From Tribonema minus (lineage: Eukaryota; Sar; Xanthophyceae; Tribonematales; Tribonemataceae): a stretch of DNA of 64,000 nt. A program made the translations under genes and the position numbers. Numbering within the stretch: the first letter of the stretch is position 1; the number at the start of each line of letters is the position of its first letter. A model generated the notes under the pieces. It did no database searches, had not been told where the DNA came from, and worked only from the letters and a program-made list of their open reading frames with translations. The DNA is taken from NCBI GenBank assembly GCA_017506865.1, contig JAFCMP010000190.1, positions 930,001 to 994,000 on the forward strand. The letters are read 5' to 3'. This document shows positions 31,101 through 40,300 of this stretch, in pieces.

Positions 31101-33557
31101 GACTATGGAGTTGGAGCAGTGCTGACGCAAATTTGTCCTGTCAATGGTGAGAATCCCATAGGATATTATAGTAGGACTTTAAAAACTGCCGAGCGCAACT
31201 ACGGCACCTATGATAGGGAAGCGCTAGCGGCCGTGGAAGGGGTTCACTACTTCAGGCAGTTTTTGCATAATGGCAACACGTTCACTCTACAAACTGATCA
31301 CTCTGCGCTAGCGCATCTCATGGGTGGCTCAGAACCGCGAACTAAGCGGCAAGAACGTTACATATCAGAACTGCAAGAATACAACATGGATATAGTACAT
31401 AGGCCTGGTAAAGAGAATGGTAATGCAGATGCTCTCTCTCGTATCAGGGACGGTGCTTATGTCATGATGTCTGCAGGTGTTGACCTCTCTGTGAATGCAG
31501 CGCAGACCTCGCTGCATGGGGGCGTGCAGAGGCCCACACCTGACACCAAAGAAAGAATTGCAGTGCCTGTTCTTGCTTTTAGCGACGTTGAGAAGACAGG
31601 TGGAGTGCAGTGCTCGAGAGTGCAGGTCAGCATGACAGCGGTGGCGCAATTGTGGCCAGAGGGCGAAGATGATCACCTAGGAGAACCAACGCTGGACGAT
31701 GGAGACGAGTTTGACAGTGACGAAGAAACAGGTGGTTCATTAAAGTTTAAGAAGCGGCAGCGTCCAGTTTTTCAGTCGAGTGACTTAGCAGATTCTTTGG
31801 GCAGCGATCCAGTGCTTGGCAAGGTTGTGAAATACCTCCAAGCAAAAGCCAGTAGTATAGCTCATGGTCTAACCCCAGTTGAAGTTGAAGAGGCGCGTGC
31901 TTTTGAACGTGCAGGTTATTATATGCGCGAAGCTAAGATGTATATTGCTGCAGGGGGAAGGTCACACAGGGCAGGGACAGACTTGTTGGTTATACCAAAG
32001 GCTCTGCGCGAGCGCGTGTTGCTTGAGTGTCATGACGGTGCAATCGGGGGAGGCCACAGTGGTTTTGCTCGCACCTATGACAAGGTTAGGCGCAGGTACT
32101 TTTGGCCAGGCATGTATGCGGATGTTTTTCATTGGGTGCTTTCTTGCATGGCGTGTCAGAAGCGCAAGTCAAGGCGTGATGCACGAATTAGGGTACATGG
32201 CTTTGGAGATATTGATTTGCAACATGCATTCCAGTTGGTAGGGTTTGATATAGTAGGTCCTCTGCCAACATCAGACGATGGCAACCGTTTTATTTTGGTT
32301 TTCACGGACTACCTCACTAGGTGGCCGGAGGCCTTTGCAATCCCTGATAAGTCAGCCCAGACGGTAGCGCGCATCATCGTTAGTGAAATAGTACCTAGGC
32401 ATGGGTGCCCGCAGATGTTCCTGTGTGATAATGCGAAAGAATTCAGGGGAGCGTTGATGAAAGAGCTGACCAGATTGCTGGGCGTTGAGCAACGTTTCAC
32501 TTCACCCTACCACCCCGCATGCAACGGTCTCACTGAGCGTACCAATGGCTCACTTGTGAACATTTTGTCCATGCTTGTAGAAGACAATCAACGCAACTGG
32601 GATCGTGTGCTCCCGCAGGCCCTCTTCAATCACCGCGCTTGCACTAACACCACCTATGGCATGTCACCTTTCCGCATGTTGTACGGTCGCGAGCCGTTGT
32701 TGCCGTTTGAGGCTATGCTAGGAGATATACGTGTGTCTAAGTTGTCCAACAGGTGGCGTACTGCCGCGGAGCACCTGGAGGCTTCCCATGACGCTATACG
32801 GGAGGGCTACCGCCTGGTCCAATCATCGCTTCAAGAGCAGGAGGAGAGGCTGCGCGAAGAAGCAGCAAAGGAGCAGGGCTATGCGCGGCGCTTCCAACCC
32901 GGTGATACAGTACTAGTCCATTATCCGCCTGTGCGCAAAGGTCTAAGCCGCAAGTTGAAGGCAGATCGGTGGCTGGGCCCTTTTGTAGTAGAGAGGCGTA
33001 TACCGGGCTTAGACACTTATGTCTTGCGTGCAACGCATCAGGGTCAGGTGATGTTGAAGTACATCCACTGCAGTAGACTGAAGCTTGTGAAAGAGAGGCA
33101 TGCAGTGGTGGAAACACCCCCTTTTACAAACGTTCCACAGGAAAAGCGAGTTACCTCCACCCGTGACGCAGCTGACAAGCCAGTAACGCCAGCAGCCTCA
33201 ACGCTGCCACGCACTCCATGCCACTATGCCAAGGGTGATATTGTGAAGGTGTCTCTGAAAGCTTGGAATGAGACATCAACTGACAGTTGCGATGGCTATG
33301 TGGTGCATGTACAGGCCAATGGTATGGTGGAGTTTATTTGCCCAGTTGACGCTCCCGAACCAGATGAGCTGATTGCGCAATTGCAGGATTTTGCCGGACG
33401 CTATCGAGGAAGGGCAGCAAGGGGCGACAAGCATTTCACCAATCTCATATACACGCTCCACCATACATCATCTTTCCTTACAGAGCGTGTAGGCACATTC
33501 TGGCACCCTCCTGCCGCTGCAGCGCGAGTGCTCACCTTCATCGACGGGAGCTCGTGA
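25092..33557 (+). CDS. gypsy-type Gag-Pol polyprotein with internal cytosine-C5 methyltransferase-like domain
   Basis: Frame open from 25092 (numbered here from GTG 25122; 2811 aa). Gag-like helical region ~1-250. Retropepsin-like site YLDSCAG with D501, Cys in place of the usual Gly. Methyltransferase-like domain ~847-1165: motif I DLGAGIGS (D853), motif IV region TRCEGAS (C923), ENV motif (E965), motif VIII LRNRVF (R1006, R1008), motif IX-like APTLVSR, diverged motif X. Reverse transcriptase ~1685-1950 with YVDD at 1836-1839. RNase H from D1991 (TDASDYG). Integrase zinc finger H2304, H2312, C2342, C2345; core D2376, D2436, E2472 with exact D-35-E spacing; then a GPF-containing C-terminal part. 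No stop or frameshift, so recently active or under constraint. PCQ is replaced by RCE, so methyltransferase activity is unproven. Confidence 0.9.
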   Translation, partial: PPEAGLEYRGVDNKAISHEVITCMMQEWLDSLAARVSFEGVQSIPDPNSDLRTCPSYVALMLQYCLSAELRRSIKAFLHEHRGANGDLSGRQISALHAHLDREYSESMQRSKADTRLEQLRLEPGVSIQVFLLDFEKVLRYTLHGLELGEKVFRDRFVRRLIDTLARSKDVKARVEKFLEALVEFRVVLERQGTDQVDMASVRLKLQQAESVVAATKGMSVRAYLAAEVSKKSEKRGGSTYAFSGGGSESESENSEGGASGADVLATQGGSGAVPNTRATDTNAETPWNAALDRFSSHLQQHASDMNQRFDSLIRAMSQRHGAPLQPAPHRQLYYPAGNRQGLPNYGRQGWGAAPNIGGNINSRPNGGLISNTGGGARVANNFPLDPSSLSPELVQAVLAIVHGERPAVGPTAPTWSTAFGVGADNEAEYFFSARTYFAWDPSAGRVCLSCDPDKFAECCCFMADDEVAEVSSLVCVAGADAGGQIGRMAPVVLMVEAQIHNVMPAVVYLDSCAGCDVMQFRAYCLLLRKLRDRAETAQQAVRLEQSQRQPTFKAIRGVGRHLVAVMFMVTVQVEIAGVSAQVDFHVSNQIDPQFLLSYSTIARMRLDMLTSRSPAMVQHPDFPNKAVKSLTPDEVAAKRDQWRSARNAGNQQGVQSAEVAVDLGSVLKFEYGSLPAELLEERAENGEPGPKFVLSKGTQRMQPPIDLDSVDDERVIRVDDLPKAGWEVDVQHRRWHNGELSEVMSVSSESIDSASEDGEPADRYVEETDWTKMSGEDSADDSDMELDAARTQSCDETVEVEVDVALAELDADRRSGCYDKKGGSTWAVQDCHPDRWAAISPVERGEYPNVEHMTVSSLTVVDLGAGIGSSVKGAIMGGAQVALAVEIADTYAAIFRASHPNVPLLVADYTSDEVWDRIMEIDPDLVTASTRCEGASRQRFKPAGEIRVDAEANQVTPKLVDKAIQRGVKCLMIENVPEISETISGQLAIAHAHQAGYHVLSFELSGADLGFPNLRNRVFFLITRGDQTVVDTLRTVAGRIEEAKYGGHKQERVQINPGEMWGVSNPVYVLPPRNATARWTHDAKRSAPTLVSRHFHVFRQPADDHMRRGDIEFSLSQRYVPSQADVMRANGLWWIKVPPGVSQTALAKGCGQIVLAPVMSFIVRILRTEPVLFDTQHRLHPAASRLIEDGIFVQTLGPYALPEDHPQGGTLVGPVLIASSLPSTPFLRKLRHMQGSVKSAGNNNREPGPQPTSTSTSTSSTSTTARSTDADSGEDASNGDGDASGEDAEGHRSGGARTPGKMTMLEAYNQVMDELDERLGKNHMSEDPGVAATANAKLPGWDDILLVAEQGASAHKQATVRVAKQYPVTEPTTAGVAVLVTWTGWVPPGNYVLEGVVDPKGHWAVRRQRVLVEEGNQTSTINITIVKRTGKLKPGVKVGHLHLLDERMWKKQVHQHEVGITRSLLKLSAESLRQSDTPARDSKLAAVKARIASVERNDRLATACFMVAMGCVTPAEARAQSEGAINGTAAENLFAQSSAHGWGRQVEVEGMSTADDRTIPVAGTVPGVRPPAEPPPAKTSCTAVSETHAGTKQEAKIDVESQPGVDTGAGTEPVNECTDEEAVQRARELEWFAAFKIGELDHLTNKQKEILTDLLRSMARKGIFSFDGRPGKTSLVRHHIDVGDARPVRARLRKYSLKELEVLWKEIDFLIKKGVIEPSNSPWNSPLMIIPNPDGGLRVVQDLRAVNQAVKEKGSGQDGFPLPRIDEVHSALSGSEWFSSMDAVAGFWHVELDRESRPLTAFQTKWGCYQWKVGPMGLMNMPSTFQRLMQLAMGHDALWVYALVYVDDILVFSKTFEEHMKHLKVVLSRLLSVGIKLKPSKCHFAMKEVKFLGHIVDARGKRVDPSKVAAIDKIPLPTDLHDVRSFLCMAAYYRQYISNFSTITEPLVNLTRKGVPFELSDDCVATWQVLKEALKTSPVLAHPDLKGILNGTVKLVLQTDASDYGVGAVLTQICPVNGENPIGYYSRTLKTAERNYGTYDREALAAVEGVHYFRQFLHNGNTFTLQTDHSALAHLMGGSEPRTKRQERYISELQEYNMDIVHRPGKENGNADALSRIRDGAYVMMSAGVDLSVNAAQTSLHGGVQRPTPDTKERIAVPVLAFSDVEKTGGVQCSRVQVSMTAVAQLWPEGEDDHLGEPTLDDGDEFDSDEETGGSLKFKKRQRPVFQSSDLADSLGSDPVLGKVVKYLQAKASSIAHGLTPVEVEEARAFERAGYYMREAKMYIAAGGRSHRAGTDLLVIPKALRERVLLECHDGAIGGGHSGFARTYDKVRRRYFWPGMYADVFHWVLSCMACQKRKSRRDARIRVHGFGDIDLQHAFQLVGFDIVGPLPTSDDGNRFILVFTDYLTRWPEAFAIPDKSAQTVARIIVSEIVPRHGCPQMFLCDNAKEFRGALMKELTRLLGVEQRFTSPYHPACNGLTERTNGSLVNILSMLVEDNQRNWDRVLPQALFNHRACTNTTYGMSPFRMLYGREPLLPFEAMLGDIRVSKLSNRWRTAAEHLEASHDAIREGYRLVQSSLQEQEERLREEAAKEQGYARRFQPGDTVLVHYPPVRKGLSRKLKADRWLGPFVVERRIPGLDTYVLRATHQGQVMLKYIHCSRLKLVKERHAVVETPPFTNVPQEKRVTSTRDAADKPVTPAASTLPRTPCHYAKGDIVKVSLKAWNETSTDSCDGYVVHVQANGMVEFICPVDAPEPDELIAQLQDFAGRYRGRAARGDKHFTNLIYTLHHTSSFLTERVGTFWHPPAAAARVLTFIDGSS

Positions 33558-34976
33558 TAACAAACTTGACAACTCACCTCACTGTTATTTTGAGCACAGG
33601 ATGACGCGCTCTCAACTCAAAACTTTCAATTGTACGGCGTGGGTCCCACATTGGTGCTTATCCCACAGCCCGTAAGGGCGCCTTTCCTGAATTGCATGCC
33701 TCAGATGTTGGATGAGTCAGGGCACAAGAACTTGAACTTCAAGATTCAAGGCGCGAGGCGGGCGGGCCAAGTTCGTTCAAGTTTCAAGAAATGCGGCAAT
33801 GGCCGTTGCGGACGATGGGCATACCCGGGAGGAGGGCAAGCATACTGGGAGTACCGCGTGCCCGCTGCGGCAGCTGGTGAGGCCATCAGGCCCTGGACGT
33901 GCGTATAGGCGCTAGCACAGTACACGCGAAGTTGAAGTGTCGCGTTGCCTGCGGACGTAATCAGGCCATCGCGGTATAGTAGAATTTCCGCAGTGTTCCC
34001 CTATTGATTTTGCTGCTGATCACATCAATGACGTAGCAGTAACGATGTGGATGTGTAGCAGGCCACCTGGGTTCAAGTCCAGTCCTGTGAGGCGATACCT
34101 CTGCGTGGTAGGTGGGTCACATGTGGACATAGATGAACTGCCAGCCCCATACATAGACCAAAATGATTCAAGGTCGTCATAGTGCCACCCACTTGAAGTT
34201 CAAAAAAAATTCCCTACCTACTCCAAACTACTCCAACCAAAATTACTGCAGCAGCGAGCAACCGTGATTGGGTTCATGGGCGCCTCCCGTCTGCCTGTCA
34301 TCATCTCCAGTCAGCCAAAAAAAAAAAAAAATAAGGCAGGCTCAGGTGACAGTCCGTCGTGCCTGAAATTGTTCTCATGGCCAGCTGTGCCGTGGGTCCT
34401 CGGAATGGCATTACGGTGGTATTAGATATATATATGCTCCCGTGTGATGCGGCAGTGGCACCTTAATGTGTGACCCCGTCCGCCTGGTAGTGGCGCTCAG
34501 GTGCTCCCATTTTCGGGGGTGATGTTGTGAGGAGGCGCTACCAGATCGGTCGCGAGTGCCCTGGAGAGGGACTGCTCGTTACGTTGATCACACACCCCTT
34601 TAGAAAATAATATCAGTCCCCGAGCAGACAGTGGCGTGGCACGCCTGACTTCCTGGTTTCTAACAGCGTCTTAAAGAGGGGCCAGCTAACCTGAAATGTG
34701 CTGATTGTTGCCTGTTTATCATGTGATAACCTCAACTCCAGGAACTTTATGCCTGTGAAATCTGCTAAGAAGCTGTTGCGAAATTATGTGACTTGCATGC
34801 ACGGCGCACAGTGTTGTTATTTGACTGGCCGCTTTTCTTTGATCCATGCGCCTGGGAGTCGATGGATGGGGGCGTATGTCGTAAAGCGGCCCCCTTATCT
34901 GGCTAGTTCAACCTAAAAAGAGGGTTTCCCCTTGGGTCGTACTTCAACTGTGTGCGGGAACGCTGTAGGGCTTAGT
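33558..34976. other. no gene seen; 3' flank of the gypsy-type element
   Basis: About 1.4 kb with no coding frame I can support. If the gypsy-type element ever had a 3' LTR it should lie here, but there is no matching copy upstream to identify it. A short A-run is at 34317-34332. Confidence 0.4.
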
Positions 34977-35222
34977 AATCAGACACGACTTTAACCTTCA
35001 ACATGGCACAGCTTCTTCTGCTTCTACCTGTTTAGCCACGCTTGCATATCAGGGTGATATTGCACTTGGGGAGGGCGCTCCGGTCCACCTCCCACGGCAC
35101 CAGGCAGTGGGCATTTCCGGCTGTTTCAAGTCAAGGTTGAGACTGAGTCTCACACACTTTCACCCTCTGTGGTTGGCACACCACCACAATGGCGATCTCG
35201 GCACGACCACCTGGGCGCACAG
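34970..35222 (+). mobile_element. LE-family fragment (LE5): LTR 3' part, PBS, short internal piece
   Basis: LTR sequence with an internal 22-bp deletion (GTAGGGCTT joined to AGTAATCAGAC) running to CACCACA at 35188. Then a PBS (TGGCGATCTCGGCA, 35190-35203), then directly ACCACCTGGGCGCACA, which in full copies lies ~1.9 kb further on in the 3' internal region. After that the match ends. Confidence 0.75.
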
Positions 35223-36441
35223 CCGGAGCAGCAAGTTTTTGGGAGTGTCATGAGTGTAGCAGGTGGTCCAGGAGGGTCCAAGCAACAGCCCGTATGATAC
35301 TCTTGTATTGTTACACATGTTGGTCAAGTTGACGTCTCACAACCTGCAAATGTAAATACTTCGAAGTATGGAATCTTCATCGGCTAGTCACAAAAACATG
35401 AGCGGAGCAGCAGTGGAGGGCCCAGGCGATGGCGTTGGGTGACTCTGAGAGTTCAAAGCTCCTACTTTCTGGCCATCCATTTGGCGTTACGCAAGCCGTA
35501 CATGCATGTTGTATGGAGTCGAAGCGCATAATAATGAAAGTAGCTAGAGTACCACGCTTAGAACAGGTACGGCCTAGCAACGTCCTGCCCGCAAACGGGT
35601 CGGGTGTCAATCATGCATCTATGCGTGTGTTCGACAAGTTGGCCAAGCTGCTCAGAGCCGGCTGTTTTTCGATAATGATTGTGCTGACACTGGGTGCGCT
35701 ACGCTGCCCAAAACTGCTTTCCCCCTTACATATGTCTTTGTGCGCTGGGCCAGCTCCAGGACCTGCGCAAGCCACCTGCTCGTGATCAAAGTGGCAGAAG
35801 TGTACTTCTGGTGTATGATTTGCAAAGAGGCGCAACTGCAGTGCTGAATACAAACCGCTGAACACTGATATGCCTCATACGGAGGCACTGCACCCGCCCT
35901 GCGTGACTCAGCATCCTGCCTTGCTGAGAAGTTGTGACAGCATCCTGCGTTTCGCACTAGTTGTGATAAAGGGCATACTGACTTACCGAGAAAGCAGCCC
36001 ATGCATGGCGCCCTTGCCATGGCTAGGAACCGAAGTCTCTCGAGATTCGTCAGGGATGGCAGCTCTGTGGTATTGAAGTCCAGCGGAAGTATCTCTGGGT
36101 GGGCCCGCATTCTCTAACAGGCCAAAAGGGTGAAGGAGGCGACAGGGCGCGAAAGCCCACCACTGCTCGCTCAGCCTGAGCACGTTGTTCAGCCTTCTGC
36201 CGCGGTGCGGGCCCACATAGTGGCGCGCTTACGAGGTGCTTCCCGAGGTGCTTCTAAACTCTCATGTCTGACGTCCCCGATAACGCCGTGAAACACCAGA
36301 CCGGCCTGTATATTGGTCAGGGTTGTCATCCACGGATGTCGCGGACTGATGCTACTCCGATCGCAATGGACTGAGCAAGTGTGTGTCAAAAATCGAACCT
36401 TCGGAGTGACACGCCAGCGCAGTTGAGGAACGAGAAGGTTC
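35223..36441. other. no gene seen
   Basis: Unique-looking sequence; the open frames present are short, lack recognisable motifs and overlap on both strands. Confidence 0.3.
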
Positions 36442-36792
36442 ATGAGCGGCGACGGCCTGGTGGTGGTAAAGTCAGGGGTTTCTGTTGCCGTAGGAGTGCT
36501 GAGGGAAGTGGCCTTTCGACGCTGGTGGCGTGGGCTGCATGTGAGACTCCAGGATGAAGTCAAGAAAACGCTTACCGCCTTCTCTGAGCAGAGGCGAGGG
36601 AGGGCGGAGCATGAGCAGCTGAAAGCTGCGATGGACCTGAAGATGCATACGTTGCTTTTGCTTCAGCAGTACCAGTCACTGACCGAGGACGACGAACGTG
36701 TACTGCCACACTGTGAGTTGCTGACAAACCAAAGACTTTTATTCTCGCTGGAATGGCCTCCGGCGGCATCTGCGGCCTCGTCAATAGAATGA
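36442..36792 (+). CDS. hypothetical 116-aa protein, weak
   Basis: Open from ATG at 36442 (MSGDGLVVVKSGVSVAVGVL), with a long charged helical stretch (HEQLKAAMDLKMHTLLLLQ) that could form a coiled coil. A donor-like CTGTGAGTTG lies inside, so part may be intronic. No family recognised and no supporting neighbour. Confidence 0.25.
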   Translation: MSGDGLVVVKSGVSVAVGVLREVAFRRWWRGLHVRLQDEVKKTLTAFSEQRRGRAEHEQLKAAMDLKMHTLLLLQQYQSLTEDDERVLPHCELLTNQRLLFSLEWPPAASAASSIE

Positions 36793-37327
36793 GTTCAGGG
36801 CTGTCTCAATCTGTGTTTGACCGCACTGAAGATTGCTCAACTCTGCCTAATTGTGTCTGAGAACCTAGTTGACTGAACCAGACTCAAAGCATGTCATGTA
36901 ACATGCACATTAGCAGGCCGGGTGCTGCCATAGCCCGTCTCCTGCAGAGTTATGTGTTAGCTTTTCGTGAACAGCAAGGTCTCGGAGACATGCGTACACT
37001 TGCGGCTGCCGGGAGGGCGCTCCATAGCACACCAATGAAAATGGCTGCAATGCTTGCAGCATAAGCGAGCACTTGCAACTCGCTGACAGCACATAGTGAG
37101 GCAGCAGCGTACCTGGCCCACTTCTTTCTTTCTTCATCACCGCAACACTGGGTGCGACGCCCAGCAGCAGCTGTGATAGCTAGGATCGCACAGAAACGTG
37201 TTCACCTGTACAAATACGGTGTGTTTGCGGCGTATTTGGTCATAGGAATACATGTCAAACCGAAGTTGTATATTATGTCCTGGACCGCATGGGGGTTGAG
37301 CACACGATAATCGGGCGATAACTAAAC

Positions 37328-40300
37328 CTACGGAGGGGCCGGCGGTTCGGCGCTGGCCGGCGAGGGCCGCGGCACTTGCAACAGTGCGATGCGGCGGTAA
37401 GCACTGACGTCGCCATCAGGGGCAATGACTGCGTTCCAGTTGTCGATCACGACACGTGTGAGCGCGCGCTGTAGCGCGAGGGAGGTGCGGCGGCGCCAGA
37501 AGGCAACGCGCTGCGCGAGATTGTAGCTGCCCTGCGAGCTCTGCTCGGCGAGTGCGTGTAGCAGCGCTTGGGTGTCGCGTGACATAGCGCCGAAGTGGTC
37601 AAAGGCTGCGGAAAATAGGGTGTGTGTAGTGGGGTCCAGGGCCCCTGAGACTACGTATGTGTCTATCTTTTCCTGCGAAGCCGATTCAAGCACGCGCTGC
37701 ACATCGCGCGCGACCCCCTGAGCCTGACGGAGGCGGGAGGGACATGAGCTGTCACGTATGGTGACGTCTATGCAACAAGCTACTTCAAAGCCGCCGCGCA
37801 GTTTAGTGCACCGGCCTGCCGCTATCGCGTCGGCGCTCGGCTGCACTTTAGGGACTGGAAGGCAGATCTGGTTGCTGCCGAAGACGATGTCCATGAACTT
37901 GTTGAACCCGTGGCGCGCCGCGTAGCGGCGGAAGGGGGCAAGGGTGTCCCGGTCGAGACCGCGGAGGTGGGCCACCTGCTTGAGCATCTGAAAAAGCGCG
38001 TCTGCGAGCAAGTTGTGTCGCGTGACGTTGAGCCCTTGTGTGCAGCGGCGCAGGTGGGCACCTGACTCCACTGTTTTATGGCACTTGGGGCACCGCGCCG
38101 CAGCGGAGGCGGGGCGCTCCACGCCCAGGTGGCGCCGCAGCGTCTCGCGGAATTCCGGCGGCGACATGGTCTCCGCTGGGTCAGTGCTCGGCAGTTGCGC
38201 CAAGAAACCCATGGCCCCCTTAGAGGCACCGCTGCGCCACGCCGCGACTGCTTCCAACGCATTTGCTGCTTCAAGCCGGCGCAGCTGCGTGGCGGCGAGC
38301 GCTGCGTCTAGCACCCGTGATAGCGCGGCTTGACGCCGCGGCAGCACGGCGGCCGGCGGGGCCTGGGCGGAGCCTGGCTCGCGCGCCGCCGCTGGCGCAG
38401 CGCGGCGCGCGCCGGCGCGAGTCCGCATGCCCAGCCCCGCAGCTCCGCCTGCCCGTTGCAGCAGATCGCGCAGTGCCCGCCACGCGCCGTCGTCCTGGCG
38501 CCAGTCCTGGTACCAGACCGAGGGCAGGAGCAGTGCGAGGGCCGCTGCGGCATCATCGCTGCCGCTGCGCAGCTGCTGCAGGCAGGTAGCTATCTGAGTG
38601 AAGGTGAAGCCGTAGCGGGCGTGCTCCAGGACGCGGCTGCGTGCCGCCACTGGAAACGCCGCCAGTGCCGGTCCCATGCACTCGAGGGTACGCGCAGCAA
38701 ATGCGGCACATGCACGCGGCGCCGCGCCCAGCACGCCAAAGCCGCCGCTCCCCAGCCGCAGATGCACGCGTACCTGCTGATGTGCTAGTAGCGTCACCGG
38801 GGCCTCGCCACCCCAGTCTGCGCCGCGTACCCATGCCACTGCCGCCGCCCACAGAGAGGGCGGTGCCGCCGCCGCCGCAACCGCCGGCGGGCTGCGGCAA
38901 TTGCCACCAGCCGCCGGCGCGCCATCATGGGCCGGCGGCGTAAGGCCCGCCGATGGCTCCTGCGCCAGCGCAGCCACGGCCGCCAGCGTGATGGCGTCGA
39001 AGCGCCGTAGCTCCTCGTGCGTGAGGGATGGCGCCGTGTTGCGCGCGACATGCCCTGCGCGGGCGGGGACAGCAAGACGCAGAATCGCGAAGGCAGCCTG
39101 CACATCCTCCATCTGCACCAGCTCCGCCACCAGGCGGTCGGTGCCGGGGGCACGAAGGGTCACCGCTACGTGTGTGCGCACGAAGTCCTCGGTGCCCACC
39201 GGCACCCCCATCAGCGTGACGCCGTCGTCACATACTGGTACGGGGACATCGGCGGCGGCGAAGACGGCGGCGGCGCGCTCGCGAGCGCCGCCTGAGGCCG
39301 GCACCAGCGCTGCGCATTTCGTGACATTGACCTGAATGTTCAGCTCGCTCAGCGCCTGTTGTAAGAAGCAGAAAGCGCGGCCAACGTGGCCGAGCACTGG
39401 CGCGTCACAGCTGGGCGTCATGATGGTGAGGTCATCGAGGTAGCCCGGAAGCGCCAGCTGCGGGAACTTGGCGCGGGCAGCCACCATGGTGCCGCGCAGT
39501 GCCAGCGCGAACAGCAGCGGCCCCAATGGGTCGCCCTGCTGCACGCCCTGTTGGGAGAGGATGATGGCGGCGTCGGCGTGCCCATCTAGGCCAAATTGTA
39601 GCCAAGGGGCCCGCCCGGGGCCGTAGATATGCTTGACGTAGCCGTACAGGCCAGGCAGATGCTCGGCCACCGCAGTGAGGACTGCCGAGCGCGACAGCGC
39701 GTTGAAGGCATTACTGCCGTCAATGGCAAGGAGCACGCCGCCGCACTCATGCGTGAGCTGCGCCATGAGCGCCACCCTCTCCGCGCCCCCCCGCGCGCCG
39801 ACCCCGAACTGGCCAATGGGTTCTAGCAGCGCGGAGACACGGTCTCGGGTGTCCGTGCAAAAGGTGCGGGCGAACAGGCGGCGGATGGTGTCGCCGCACG
39901 CGATGGGGCGCGCCTTCTCGCCCACAGCGCTGAGGCGCGCGGCTGCATGGAGGCGCCAAAAGGGGGCGGGCAGCGTGGCGGGGGTGGAGTACGCCGTGGT
40001 ACCCAGCCACGCCAGTAGCTCAAGGAGCCAGTCAACCATGCGCCCCGACGTGTGCGCCGTGTGCCGGACGCACTGCTGGAGGTGGGAGTTGCGCAGCCCA
40101 GAGGGACCGGCGGCCGAGCCAGGGTTGGCGGCGAGGATGGCCTCACGTAGCCCGTCCGCTGTGAACGAAGCGCAGTTGAGTGGTGCCGGCGCCGCCAGCG
40201 CCGCCGCCGCCACTGAGCTGCGCGCCCGCGATGCCGCGGCATCCAGCTTCGCAGGCGCATCGCCAGCTGGGTGTTTAGCCTGCAGTTTATGCAAGGTAGC

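Larger units (their letters stand above)
24157..33557 (+). mobile_element. Ty3/gypsy-type element with methyltransferase-like domain; no LTRs found
   Basis: Coding body of a gypsy-class element in the order Gln-rich N-terminal frame, Gag, protease, methyltransferase-like, reverse transcriptase, RNase H, integrase. Only ~30 bp separate the left junction from the first ATG, so LTR, PBS and leader are absent on that side. I see no direct repeat of the flanks and no second LTR downstream. Pieces of the LE family lie on both sides in opposite orientation, but they are not its LTRs in any normal arrangement. Confidence 0.8.

Noticed and set aside
23437..35203. DNA transposon with ~225-bp terminal inverted repeats carrying the gypsy polyprotein
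   Set aside because: The inverted ends are LTR-plus-PBS ends of the LE family, present elsewhere as ordinary LTRs; listed instead as a puzzling arrangement.
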